A stretch of 64,000 nt of DNA, from NCBI GenBank assembly GCA_963817015.1, contig CAWFMV010000016.1:62001-126000 (forward strand). The letters are read 5' to 3'. The DNA is from VAZQ01 sp963817015 (GTDB taxonomy: Bacteria > Pseudomonadota > Alphaproteobacteria > Rhizobiales > Xanthobacteraceae). The number at the start of each line of letters is the position of its first letter. Position 1 is the first letter of the stretch. Both the position numbers and the translations under genes were made by a program. Shown piece by piece: positions 21,453 through 31,504 of the stretch. The notes under the pieces were generated by a model. The model saw nothing but the letters and a program-made list of their open reading frames with translations, was not told the DNA's origin and did not search any database.

Positions 21453-22476
21453 TTAGCGATTGAGCCCATAGCGTTGTTGCAGCGTCGCGATCGTGCCATC
21501 CGCGATCAGCGCGTCGATCACGCCGGTGTCGACATGATCCTCGACCTTCTGGCTCTTGAGCTTCACGCCGAACGTCGGCAGGAGCGACAGCACGTTCTCT
21601 GACGCTTCGTCGAGTCGGCAGCGCTGTCAGCGGCATCTGCGCCTTGAAGTCCGCATAGACAATGTCGAGGATCTTGGGATCGGCAATCTTGTAGTCGCGC
21701 GCGAGAATGGGCTTTGCCCAAGCCTCGTCGGTGAGCCCGCGATAGGCGCCTTCCAGCGTCGCCGCCATGAAACGCCCCAGCACGGCACGATTGGCGTCGA
21801 GCCAGCGCTTGTCAACCGAAAGGCCGGTGAACAGCCAGGGCGTCTTGGCGGCGAACAGATCGACCAGCGGATAGAGCCCTTGCTCCTGCGCCTGTGTGGC
21901 GGCCGGCTCGTTCATGGCGGCGGCTGCGATCGCACCTGACTTGATGGCGGCGAGCCGTTGCGGCGATCCGCCGGCTTCCTTGATGGTCACGTCGCTGCGT
22001 GAGAGGCCGAGCTGGCGCAGCGCCAGCGAGGCGGCGCTGTCGCTCTCCGAGCCGAAGCTGCTCACGCCGATGCTCTTGCCTTTGAGGTCGGCGGCGCTGC
22101 GCACCTTGGGATCGGAGAAAAAGACGAACCGCATCACGTTGCTGAGCGACGCGATCACGCGCAGGTCGCCGCCCTTGCCGTTGATGTCGGCGACGCCGGA
22201 GAGCCCGACATGCATCACCTGCAGCTCGCCGGTCGCCAGCGCACGGCCGCCGCGGGTGCCGCCGCCGGCGTCGACGATCGTGACCTTGAGGCCCTGCTTG
22301 GCGTAGAAGCCGCCGGCCTCGGCGAGGTGCAGCGGCAGCGCCGTGTTGACGAGCGCGGCAAGCCCGACCTTGATCTCGGCCGGTTGCTGGGCGCTCGCAG
22401 AAGCCGCAGCGAGCATCAGCGCGACGACGGACAGAGCCGCGCGGCCGAGCCGCGGGCCATTCTGGACAATGCACAT
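21453..22476 (-). CDS. NMT1/SsuA-like ABC transporter substrate-binding protein
   Basis: Periplasmic receptor of about 340 residues. Signal peptide LSVVALMLAAASASAQ; mature part EIKVGLAALVNTALPLHLAE, GGFYAKQGLKVTIVDAGGGT, DLKGKSIGVSSFGSESDS and AGGSPQRLAAIKSGAI, all typical of PF09084/PF13379. The C-terminus is IATLQQRYGLNR with stop TAA at 21453. One frame change near 21612. Start ATG 22476 has GGAGGAATTC upstream. Downstream of another binding-protein gene in the same direction, 32 bases apart; no permease or ATPase. Confidence 0.86.
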
Positions 22477-22508
22477 GAATTCCTCCGCACTGTTGTCCGA
22501 TCCTGCAG

Positions 22509-23522
22509 TCAGCGCCCGAAAATCTCGCGCGCGCGCTGCAGCACCGACTCCGGCACGTTGAGCGTCTGCTGCACGGCCTTGAGCACCTCGTCGCCGGTGC
22601 CGATGTCAAGCTCAGCATTGATCTTCTTGGCATCGGCCACGAATTCGGGGTCCTTCGCCATCGCGATGAAGCTATCGCGCAAGGTCTTGACCGTGGCCGC
22701 CGGCGTTCCCGGGGGCGTGAAGAACGCGCGCCCGATCGGTCCAGTGTTGGCGTAAGGCTCGAGCAACTGCCGCCCTTCGGCCGTGTCACCGAGCTCGCCA
22801 AGTGCCGGCACGTCAGGCAGATCGGGCCCGCGCGTCGGCAGGTGCTGCACGATGACCCTCACTTTGTTCTCGCGCAGCCACTGCGCCTTGGCGGTCTTCA
22901 CCGTCGTCCAGTTGACCGTCGCGCCCTCGACCTCGCCGCGCTCCATCGCGAGCATGGACTCGTTCGCCGCCGGATAGCCGCGCACGATCTTGAACTTGGT
23001 GCCGAGCACGGCGTTGAACAGCGTCGGAATGATCTCGGCGAGGTTGCCCGGCCCGGTGCCGGCCATCGTTGCTTCGTAGCGCTTGGCGTCCTCGATCGTT
23101 TGCACCTTCGAGGTGTGCCACATGATATGGACGGCATTGCTGGCGGCGACCCTGCCGATCCAGATGAGCTTCGCCGCATCGTATTGCACAGCAACGTTCT
23201 TGAGCGCCTGCTCGATGGCGAGCGACTCGCTGACGATGCCGAGCGCGGTGCCGTTCTTCGGCGCCACATTGGCGATGTAGTTCGCGGCGCGCAGCGTTCC
23301 GGCGCCCGGCATGTTCTCGGCGATCACGATGGGATGGCCGGGCAGGTGGCGCCCGAGATGGCGCGCGACGAGCCGGCCCATCAGGTCATAGGTGCCGCCC
23401 GCCGTATTGCCGATGTAGATGGTGACGGTCTTGCCGGCAAAGTCGCTGTCCTGGGCGCTTGCCGGTACTGCGGCTGCGATCGCGAGCGCGATGGTCGCGA
23501 GAGTGATTGTAAGTCGGGTCAT
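22509..23522 (-). CDS. Bug/TctC-type periplasmic solute-binding protein
   Basis: Intact 337-residue receptor: signal peptide to AVPASAQ, then FAGKTVTIYIGNTAGGTYDL, HPIVIAENMPGAGTLRAANY, ESMLAMERGEVEGATVNWTT and AFFTPPGTPAATVKTLRDSF. Closer to the 15564 gene than to the 20267 gene, for example in ARHLGRHLPG versus ARHIGRHLPG. Forms a pair with the downstream NMT1-type receptor, an unusual mixture of two transport classes without any membrane component. Confidence 0.88.
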   Translation of the reverse strand: MTRLTITLATIALAIAAAVPASAQDSDFAGKTVTIYIGNTAGGTYDLMGRLVARHLGRHLPGHPIVIAENMPGAGTLRAANYIANVAPKNGTALGIVSESLAIEQALKNVAVQYDAAKLIWIGRVAASNAVHIMWHTSKVQTIEDAKRYEATMAGTGPGNLAEIIPTLFNAVLGTKFKIVRGYPAANESMLAMERGEVEGATVNWTTVKTAKAQWLRENKVRVIVQHLPTRGPDLPDVPALGELGDTAEGRQLLEPYANTGPIGRAFFTPPGTPAATVKTLRDSFIAMAKDPEFVADAKKINAELDIGTGDEVLKAVQQTLNVPESVLQRAREIFGR

Positions 23523-23709
23523 TCTGGTCCTCTCGGAAGCGCCGTCATCATGTCTCCGTGCCGGGCATGGTGGCAGATCGCGGCAACCATAGAAAACCTC
23601 TCAAGTCACGCGACCTAACGCCGCGCCGGGCTATTGCGCCCGCAGCGGTTTGCGGTTCAATAGGGGATACAAATCAAGGTGCCCGCAACCGGGCGGCGAG
23701 GAGACGAGG

Positions 23710-24521
23710 ATGTTCGGCAAGCTCAACCATCTGGCCATCACCACCGACCATTACACGACGCTCGGCATGTTCTATCGCGCCGTGTTCGGCATGACGGTGT
23801 CGGGCGACACGTCGCGCGAAATGTCGGCGATCTCGGTCGGCGATGGCTACATCGGCATGACCATGATCCCGCGCCGCGGCGGCCGCAAGGCCGGCCTCGA
23901 TCATTTCGGCATCGAGGTCAAGGACCTCGACAAGGTGCGCGAGAAGGTCGCGAAGAAATATCCCGACATCGAGATCGTGAAGCGGCCCGGCAACCGCCCG
24001 TTCGCGAGCTACAGCGCGCACGATCCGGCCGGCAACTATTTCGACCTGTCGCAGCAGGGCCACGAGAACCGCGCCGAGGTCTATGCCAAGGGCGAGTGGA
24101 AGCAGGACAACTCCATCAGCCACTTCGCGCTCCGGGTGCGCGAGGCCGAGCGCATGGCGGACTTCTATTGCGATGTGTACGAGCTCGAGCGCCGCAACAT
24201 CCAGAGCGAGGAGGGCGGCTATTTCCTGACCGACGGCCGCGTCACGCTTGGCGATCCTGCCGTGGAAGATCTCCGCCTTCAACGGCGCCGGCATCGAGCA
24301 GCCGGCGATGGACCACATCGGGTTCCGGGTGCAAGAGCCTCGATGCGTTCAAGAAGAACCTGGCGGAGGTCGAGCGGCAGAACCTGCAGCTGCGCGCAAA
24401 GCCGATCGACTTCGATTCTGAAGGCGTGGCGCGGCTCAAGCTCCTGGCCAAATGCCCGCTCGGGAGCTTCCACCTGGCCGATCCCGACGGCACGCTGATC
24501 GATGTGGCGGAAGAGCCGTGA
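23710..24521 (+). CDS. VOC-superfamily (glyoxalase/extradiol dioxygenase-like) protein
   Basis: About 270 residues with two tandem betaalphabetabetabeta modules. Module 1 runs MFGKLNHLAITTDHYTTLGM to PFASYSAHDPAGNYFDL, and module 2 runs SISHFALRVREAERMADFYC to LGSFHLADPDGTLIDVAEEP. Candidate metal ligands are His in LNHLAI, the HFGIEV/DHIGFRV segments and the terminal Glu region. The two-module layout fits ring-cleavage dioxygenases and lyases; no substrate can be given. GAGGAGACGAGG precedes the ATG. Frame changes near 24252 and 24330. Confidence 0.8.
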
Positions 24522-24614
24522 GCTTGATCTCTGTGGTCTCGCGTCAGTTCGTTCCCGCCGACGCATTCGCCTCGCCCACAAGGATTCCCAAAGAAACACT
24601 GATGAGCTATCTCC

Positions 24615-24669
24615 GTTGGTTTTGTTTTGCCAAGTAGGTTTCGTTTGCTCAGTTGGTTTCGTTTTGCCA
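24615..24669. repeat. three imperfect 18-base tandem repeats
   Basis: Units GTTGGTTTTGTTTTGCCA, AGTAGGTTTCGTTTGCTC and AGTTGGTTTCGTTTTGCCA follow one another directly. T-rich, unlike the surrounding GC-rich DNA. Lies between convergent genes. Confidence 0.65.
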
Positions 24670-24682
24670 ACCGCATATTCCG

Positions 24683-24763
24683 TTCGTCCCCGCGGAAGCG
24701 GGGACCCAGGCTTTGAAACGATTGAGTGCTTGGCCCCTAGGTCCCCGCTTCCGCGGGGACGAA
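24683..24763. repeat. REP-like inverted repeat
   Basis: Arms at 24683-24706 and 24740-24763 are a perfect or near-perfect match (TTCGTCCCCGCGGAAGCGGG and partner). Same family as the element at 21333-21420. Confidence 0.8.
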
Positions 24764-24896
24764 AGGAAAATGTTGCTTGGCATGACAAATAACCTGCAAT
24801 TCGTAGTCTCGGATCGGAACGAATTGCACATAGAGTGAAGCAGGTCCGGCGTCAATGTCTATTTCACCGATGGCGAATAGATGCCGGTCACGCCCA

Positions 24897-24932
24897 GCAT
24901 TGCCATGGCAATGCAACATGCCATGGCAATGC
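24897..24932. repeat. 18-base perfect palindrome followed by a near copy
   Basis: GCATTGCCATGGCAATGC (24897-24914) is a perfect palindrome. It is followed by CATGCCATGGCAATGC at 24917-24932. The layout resembles a pair of repressor sites, but no promoter or gene start is evident on either side. Confidence 0.5.
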
Positions 24933-24955
24933 AAATGGCACGCAGCCCGAAAACC

Positions 24956-25147
24956 TCATTGGCCGGCGCGCTTCAAATGATTCAAATTCAAACTCTTGAG
25001 TTGTTTTTTCGCAGTCTGTTCGGCGGGGTCGGGAGGCTCGGCCAACCATCGGCATAATTTCATCAATATCCAACCAGCGCATCCAATCAGGCTACAAAAC
25101 AGGACGAGCATCCATCCAAAGGTCACGAAGTACAAAAGGGGAGTCAT
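24956..25147 (-). CDS. small membrane protein coupled to the FAD monooxygenase
   Basis: 63 codons. The N-terminal half is strongly hydrophobic (LLYFVTFGWMLVLFCSLIGC) and the C-terminal half polar and lysine-rich (AEQTAKKQLKSLNLNHLKRA). The ATG at 25147 overlaps the stop of the upstream monooxygenase by four bases (ATGA), the usual sign of translational coupling, which is the main argument that it is real. Lower GC than its neighbours. Function unknown. Confidence 0.45.
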   Translation of the reverse strand: MTPLLYFVTFGWMLVLFCSLIGCAGWILMKLCRWLAEPPDPAEQTAKKQLKSLNLNHLKRAGQ

Positions 25148-26801
25148 GAATGGCTGTTCCCCGTGCTTGCTCCTCGAACACGATCAACCAGTGCCAATGG
25201 GTCAGCCGGTAGCGCATCGCCGCGCCAGGCCACGTGCCCGTCGGGCCGCACCAGCACGAGGCGGCGCTCGTAGAGCGGCGCGATCGTCGGATCGGCGATG
25301 GTCTCGACCGACAAGCGGCACAGCGCGCGCTGCGAATGCGTGCTCGATCGCGGACACGTCAGGCGCGCTGTCGCCGAAGCGCACCAGCGTGAAGCCGCGA
25401 CCGAACAGGTCGATGATCGAGCGTCCGTCGGCAAGCCAGGCGTGCGGGCGCGCGGCTGCCGGTCACCGCGTTCGGGTGATAGTCCTCGATCGAGCCATGC
25501 GGGGCGGCGCCGCTTCGTTCCAGCAGATCGGGGAGGGGTCGTAGCGATAGCCGAGCGCAAGACCGTCGGTGATGAACTTGCGGGTCATGCTCGCCACGAT
25601 GGCATCGCCCATCTTGCGGCGCGCCGCGCGCCCGTCCGGCGTATCCTGAAAGATCTCCGGCGGCGGCTCGCGCTCGCGGTCGCCCGCGTGGCTCACATCG
25701 GCGTGGCCGATGTTGCGGCGGCCGACCGGCTGGCGCTCGATCTCGTAGCTGTCGAGCAGAGCGCTGCCGCCCCAGCCCGCGAGCGTGGCGGCGAGCTTCC
25801 AGCCGAGATCGACCGCGTCGCCGAGGCCGGTGTTGAGGCCAAGACCGGACGACGGATGATTGAGATGGGCGGCGTCGCCGGCGAAGAAAATCCGACCCTT
25901 GCGGTAGGTGTCGGACACGACGTTGCGCGCAACCCAGCGACGGATCGAGATGATTTCGTGCGGCACGCGCTTGCCGACGACCTCGTTGAACATGCCGCTC
26001 GGCGTCGACCTTGTCGGGCGCGTCGTAGAACTCCTTGCCGCGCACGCCGAAGCGATAGAGCTCGCGCCCGTCGAGCATGACGAGATTGCGCCACAGCCCG
26101 TCGGGCTCGACGAAGTTGATCAGCGCCGCCTTGCCCATGGCGTGATGGTCCCAGAGCTCCGGCGCCTTCACGAAGATGCTGACAGGAAGTGCCCGATATA
26201 GGGCGAGCCGCTCATGGTCAGCGCCGAGCTGGCGGCGGATCGACGCTGTGGCCGCCGCTGCAGTCGATGACGTAGCGGGCGGCGATCGCGGCGCCGCTCG
26301 TCGCGCGCGAGATCGTGCACGGTCGCGATGACGCTGTCGCTCGTCCTCGATCAGCGCTTCGAAGCGCCAGCGATAGCGCAGGTCGACGCTCGTGAAGCTC
26401 GTGCGCGAGGTCGCGCAGGATCGGGTCGAGCCAGATCTGGTTGCAGCGCTGCGCGCGCTCCGGGCTGGTCGTGCGTGGGCCCACGGCCGCCGTGGTGCGG
26501 CCGGTCGATGCGCGCGATCTCGAAGCCCGTGAGCGTCGTGCAATAGAGCGCGGTGTGCGGAAAGTCCTCCGGCGCCGACGCGCGTTGCGCACGGCGTCTG
26601 CCACGCCCCAGCGGCGCATGAACTCCATCGAGCGGGCATTGATCGCGGTCGCGCGCGGATGGTCGGCCGGACCTTCGCCCTGTTCGATGACGAGGCAGGG
26701 CGCGCCGCGCCAGCCGAGATCGGCCGCGAGCGCAAGCCCGACCGGGCCGCCGCCGACGATCAGGATCGGCGTTTCGATCGTGTCGGAATTGTCTGAGGCA
26801 T
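25144..26801 (-). CDS. FAD-dependent aromatic-ring monooxygenase (PheA/TfdB/MhpA type)
   Basis: Group A flavoprotein hydroxylase, about 550 residues. The N-terminal Rossmann motif is ILIVGGGPVGLALAADLGWR. HPRATAINARSMEFMRRWGV is typical of the phenol/3-hydroxyphenylpropionate hydroxylase branch. The second FAD motif GRIFFAGDAAHLNHPSSGLG then GLGDAVDLGWKLAA is intact near residues 315-345. The C-terminal thioredoxin-like domain ends RGASTGNSHS. The start ATG 26801 needs one base corrected to enter the frame. Frame changes cluster between 26180 and 26600. Its role is presumably hydroxylation of an aromatic acid, in keeping with the ring-cleavage enzyme gene at 28926. Confidence 0.82.
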
Positions 26802-26864
26802 TCTGTAGTTTGCCCGCGGTATTCCGTGTGCGCCGGCGCTTCAATTGCAGATTTCGCGGCGCAG

Positions 26865-27957
26865 TCAATTGTGCGGGCGTCGGCGGTTGCGCCGGGCGGA
26901 GCCGCCTGTGGCTCGATCGCGGCTTTGGCCTTGGCGACGACGTCGGCTGGCGCGTTGATCGTGTCGTTGAACGATCTGCGGTCACGCGCTTCGGCGCTGC
27001 ATCGGCTTCATGTCGAGGCCAAGCTGCTCGGCCTCGGTCGAGGAACGCCTCGTCCTTCATGGTGTCGTCGAAGGCGCTGCGCAGCGCGGCGACACGCTCG
27101 GCGCGGCACGTCCGGCGTGGTGAAGAACGGCCGCCCGAGCGACGGCGGCGAGGAGATCAGCGCCAGCACCTGCCGCTGCTCGGCGTGTCTTGCGCCAGCT
27201 CGTGCATCAGCGGCACGTCCGGATAGTCCTTCTCGCGCTCGGCGCCGACCTGGACCAGCGCGACGATCTTCTTGTCGCGGATCCAGTCGGCGTGCTCCTG
27301 CAGCATGCCGGCGAGGCTCGCGCCGCCGCGCGCCTGCACCTCGCCGCGCTCCATGGCGAGATCGAGCTCGGCGCGTGCTGGCATAGCCCATGACGATCTT
27401 GAACTTGGTGCCGAGCACCATGTTCATCGCGTTCGGATAGATGAAGGTGCCGGAGCCGACGCCGGTCGCGCCGGTGATCGAGCTCGCGCTCGCATCACGT
27501 CGTCCATGGTCTTGAAGCCGGCGGTGTGCCACGACCCAGGTGAACAGGTTGCTGCCGCCGGTCGAGCCCAGCCAGTTGAACTTGCGGGCGTCGAAGCGCA
27601 CGCCGCGGCCGTCCAGCACCTGATGCAGCGGGATGATGTTGTTGACGGTGGCGATGACGGTGCCGTCCTTCGGCGCCTGCGTGTACATGAAGTTGGTCGC
27701 GAGCACATGGCCGCCGCCCGGCATGTTGCGCACGATCATGGTCGGCCGGCCGGGGATGTAGTTCGGCATGTGCTTGGCGAGCGCGCGCGCGGTGAGGTCG
27801 AACGGGCCGCCGACGCCGGTCGAGGTCACGATGGTGACGGTCTTGCCTTTGTAGAAATCCTCGATCGGGTCGGCCTGCGCGCCGGTGGCGCAGAGCGAGC
27901 GCTGCGAGCACTGGCGACGATTCGATAGCGAGCGTATGACGGCGTCGCGTCAGGCAT
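26865..27957 (-). CDS. Bug/TctC-type periplasmic solute-binding protein
   Basis: About 360 residues after frame repair. Recognisable parts are IEDFYKGKTVTIVTSTGVGG, ARALAKHMPNYIPGRPTMIV, NMPGGGHVLATNFMYTQAPK, LDLAMERGEVQARGGASLAG, GRPFFTTPDVP and a C-terminus DRSFNDTINAPADVVAKAKA. Both ends are uncertain: the start is placed at ATG 27957, and the stop near 26865 depends on one base. It sits immediately upstream of the FAD monooxygenase in the same direction, suggesting uptake and hydroxylation of the same aromatic substrate. Confidence 0.75.
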
Positions 27958-28099
27958 GCGTTGGCCTCGATTGCTGGCGATCCGTCAGTCCTTGGCGCAC
28001 CGCGAACGACGCAGGCGCGCCGTCATCGATATCACAACGCGCGACTGCGCCGTGACGCAGATTGGGCCATTGGCCGCGGCGCTTGTTCGCAGCGACGAC

Positions 28100-28850
28100 T
28101 CAGCCTCCCGCCGTCATCTGGTGCTTCCACAGCGACCAGGCGCGCGGCACGTTGCGGCCGCGGCTCGACTTTTCCGATTCCTCGAGCGACGAGGAACTCG
28201 ACCTCGCCGCCGACCGCGAGCTGGTGCGCCTGCATCTGGATGGTGGCGTTCTCCGTCGAGTAGACGGCGCGGAACACCGCTTCCGGGATCGATATCGCCG
28301 ACCATGGTGGCGCCGTGGCCGCGCATCAGCACGACCGTCTTGTCGCCGAGCGTCTCGGCCAGCGCCTTGCCGAGCGGGGCGGTGCGGATCAGCATGTCGG
28401 TCATGCCGCCGGCGTCGCGGATTTCGAAGATCGGCACGCCGCAGCCGAGGAAGCCGCACATGTGCGACATGGGGCGCAGCTTCGCGCCCTTGGCGGTGCC
28501 GAACGGGAATGAGCGGACGGGCGTGGCAATGCACGACCGACATCACGTCGGGGCGCATCTTGTAGATCTCGCCATGGATGAAGCGCTCGCTGTATTGCGG
28601 CTTGTCGGCATGCGTGAGCGGGTTGCTGTCGAGGTCGAAGGTGACGATGTCCTTCGCGCGTCACCATGCCGGGCGGCAGGTGGCGCGACATCAGATAGTT
28701 GTTGCGGATCGCTTGTCGTGCCGCACGCTGATGTGCCCGAAGGCATCGACGACGTTGAGACGGAACAAGATCTTGTTGGCGAGCACGAGGTCGTCGAGCA
28801 GGGCCTTGGCGGGTTTGGCGAGGCAGTCTTGGCAGGGTCTTCGGCGTCAT
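28100..28850 (-). CDS. class II aldolase/adducin family protein
   Basis: Zinc-dependent aldolase or decarboxylase of the AraD/fuculose-aldolase superfamily, about 250 residues. Zn ligands are visible as HxH in VMSVVHCHARPL (near residue 100) and His in VVLMRGHGATMVG (near 165). N-terminal part: AKALLDDLVLANKILFRLNV, DAFGHISVRH. The C-terminus SLWKHQMTAGG ends at the TGA at 28100. Frame changes near 28810, 28715, 28665, 28520, 28300 and 28200. It follows the LigB-LigA gene in the same orientation, a context typical of aromatic ring-cleavage pathways. Confidence 0.8.
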
Positions 28851-28925
28851 TGCAGCAGTCTCTTCACTTCTGGCAGCTACTGGCATCAATCCTTGTTGCG
28901 TGAGTGTGGAGGTGAGCGATCGATC

Positions 28926-29989
28926 TCAGCGCTGCGGGCGCAGGCGCTGAATCTGCATCTGCGCGAGGAACGGCACCAGCGGATGCGCGCCCATCTTCAC
29001 GATCGTCGGCATGTCGAGCTTGATCAGCGCCTCGCGCTGGTCGGGCGGAAGCTTGAACTCGTCCGCATAGGCCGGTGCGTCGGCGACGTACTGCGCGCGC
29101 TTGTCGGCATCATGCGCGAGGCCATGCAGCGCGGACGGTCAGCTCGACCAGCTCCGGCTTGATCGACGGATAGTGCGCGCTGTGATCGCCGGGTTGCGAC
29201 ATCGATCCAGGCCGAGCGACGCGTAGTTGTGGTGCCAGCTCGGGTCGAACGACACGACGTCGGGCTTGCGCTCGCCGAGCGCGCCGGCCGCGCAGGCCCA
29301 GCAGCGCAGCTCGATGTTGCCGGTCTCGTCGAGCTCGGCCTCGTCGAACGCCGATCAGCGATTTGAGGTTGCCGGTCGCGAGCTTTTCGAGCACGCGCTT
29401 GTCCCAGGCCAGCTCCGGATTGGAGTAGCGGTCGGTGCCGGGAAAATGCGACATGCCGCCGCTCGACGAGGATCACGGTCCTGAGCCCCATCGCGGTGAC
29501 GGTGCGCGCCACCGCCTGGCCGAAGGCATAGCAGCGCTCCATGGTGGGCTGCGGCGGCAGATAGGCGTTGACGTAGATCGGCAGCACCGGCCCGGTGTGG
29601 CCGAGATGAGTGAGCGGAATGCCGATCGCATAGTCGATCTTGGCGGTCGAGGTGAAGGCCGGGTCGAAATTCTGCCGGTAGAGCTGGCGTACCAGCTCGA
29701 AGCCGATCTCGCTCGGGATCTGCCAGCGGAACTTGCGGCCGGCGAACTCGCCGGTCGCCTCGCCGCCGACATGCACCGTGAACGGCGGCGCGGCGTTGTG
29801 GAAGAACTGCTCGGCGTGGTCGTTGGAGAAGATGATCCAGAGGTCGGGCTTGAGCGCGCGCAGCCGCTCGCCGATGTCGGCCGCGACCGCGCGCACGTGC
29901 TCGACGTTCGCCTTGTCCTCGGTGTCGGGCATCGTGAAGAACTGGGGCGCATGCGGCAGCATGGCGCCGCCGATCACGGTCGAGATCAT
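28926..29989 (-). CDS. LigB-LigA fused extradiol ring-cleavage dioxygenase
   Basis: About 354 residues. The N-terminal catalytic LigB domain reads MISTVIGGAMLPHAPQFFTM (first iron His), then LWIIFSNDHAEQFFHNAAPP (second His region) and IPLTHLGHTGPVLPIYVNAY. MSHFPGTDRYSNPELAWDKR belongs to the C-terminal part of LigB. The last roughly 65 residues (HGLAHDADKRAQYV, YADEFKLPPDQREALIKLD) resemble the small LigA subunit, giving a single-chain LigAB. GGAGAGGATTG precedes the ATG. Frame changes near 29460, 29350, 29205 and 29135. Cleaves a catechol-type or protocatechuate-type ring; the exact substrate is not readable. Confidence 0.82.
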
Positions 29990-30078
29990 CAATCCTCTCC
30001 TTGGTGGCCTGAAAAGTATCGCCCTCGGGCCGGGACAACAAGCAGCGCCCGGCCCGAAGATCGTGTGTTGGGCCACGG

Positions 30079-31242
30079 TTATGACGTTGTCCGACTGTCC
30101 AGCCCGGCTAGATAGTCCGCTACGGCTCGGCAGTCCGGGTTGTTGGTGACCTCGATCGCGACCTTGGCCCAGCCCGCGGGCGTGTTGTTGTGCTCGGGGT
30201 CGCGCGCGGTGATGTCCGCTCCGGCCTCGACCAGGAGCTTCACCATGCGCAGGTCGCCATTCCAGGCGGCTGAATGCAACGCCGTGGCGTGCGATCCCCA
30301 GTCGGTGCAGGCGTTCACATTGGCGCCTTGCGAGAGCAGCCACGTGACCAGGTCGTAGTGGCCGAAGTCGACCGCGCCCATCATGACGGCATCCGATTTG
30401 GCAATGTCGGGCTTTGCGGCGATGAGGGCCGCGAGCGTGTCCTTGTCGCCCATGCGGGCGTATTCCTGCGGCTCGGCCGCTATTCCGCGCTTCAACATGT
30501 GCTCGACCAGAGGCTGGCCGCGGCGGCCGAGCCGGCTCATGGCCTGGATCGGCGTGGTGTCCCACCTGTCTTTGCGGTCGTGCCCTACGCCCAGCTCGAG
30601 TAGGCGGTCGATCGCAAACGGCGTGCGCGCGAATGCCAGGATAGACCCGCTGTTGGGCTCGATTGCCGGGAGTGCGGATTTGCCGGGACGAAGGAGCTTT
30701 TCCACCAGTGCGTCATCCTCGAGCATCAGCGCCTCGATCAACCCAATTGTTGCGCCACGCTCGAGCAGCACGCGGCGCATCTCCGGCTGATCCCAATGAA
30801 CGGTCAGCATCAGCGGCGACCAGTGTTCGTTGTGCTCATTGGTGCCATTGAGGTCCGCACCGGCGGCTATGAGGAGATCGAACATGTCGCGACGTTTTGT
30901 GTCGATCGACACGTGCAGCGGCTGCGGCCGGCCGCCCCAAAACGGATGCGGGCCGACTGCGTTGACCAGCTCCGGCGAGGCCGTGAGCATCGCGCGCACC
31001 GTGTCGATCTGGCCGGCGCCGACTGCGCGCAGCAGCACGGCGATGGATTCTTCGCCCGCCTGCCGTCGATCGACTTCGGCTTTCAGGGCTCGCCAGCTGC
31101 GAAATCCATAGTCGCGCGCGAGCGCGAGCTGTGCATTGGCGAGCTTGGCCTCGGGGTTGGTTTTGCGGAGCTCGTGGAGTTGCTGCTTGGCGGTCTTTCG
31201 CAGCCAATCAAGATTCGGCCGCGCTGGGAGCGCTTGCGACAT
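30079..31242 (-). CDS. ankyrin-repeat protein
   Basis: Intact 387-residue cytoplasmic protein. The N-terminus LDWLRKTAKQQLHELRKTNP with YGFRSWRALKAEVDRR is a conserved helical cap seen before ankyrin arrays in this lineage. Ankyrin units follow, for example PLHVSIDTKRRDMFDLLIAA GADLN (split), ATALHSAAWNGDLRMVKLLV and AGADITARDPEHNNTPAGWA. No transmembrane segment or signal. Probably a protein-protein adaptor; partner unknown. No frameshift, unlike most neighbours. Confidence 0.88.
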   Translation of the reverse strand: MSQALPARPNLDWLRKTAKQQLHELRKTNPEAKLANAQLALARDYGFRSWRALKAEVDRRQAGEESIAVLLRAVGAGQIDTVRAMLTASPELVNAVGPHPFWGGRPQPLHVSIDTKRRDMFDLLIAAGADLNGTNEHNEHWSPLMLTVHWDQPEMRRVLLERGATIGLIEALMLEDDALVEKLLRPGKSALPAIEPNSGSILAFARTPFAIDRLLELGVGHDRKDRWDTTPIQAMSRLGRRGQPLVEHMLKRGIAAEPQEYARMGDKDTLAALIAAKPDIAKSDAVMMGAVDFGHYDLVTWLLSQGANVNACTDWGSHATALHSAAWNGDLRMVKLLVEAGADITARDPEHNNTPAGWAKVAIEVTNNPDCRAVADYLAGLDSRTTS

Positions 31243-31504
31243 GGAACACCTTCCTTCGTATGCGCCCGTGTCCGCGTGCGCGGGCTGAAAGAAGGCGGTG
31301 GCAATCGGAAGCCCACAGGCAGGTTCAACCCTTTTCGCGGACCGAAGGTTGCCTGTACAACCGGGCCAAAGGCTACTCCCGGGCCGTTGGCTGCGTCAAC
31401 GATCGGCGGGGATTGCCTTCGCGGGCTGCCGGCAAGTACGCTTAAGCTCCGCCCAGCGCGAGCCACCCCCGGCCTCGCTCACCACCAGCCCCACCGGAGG
31501 TTTC

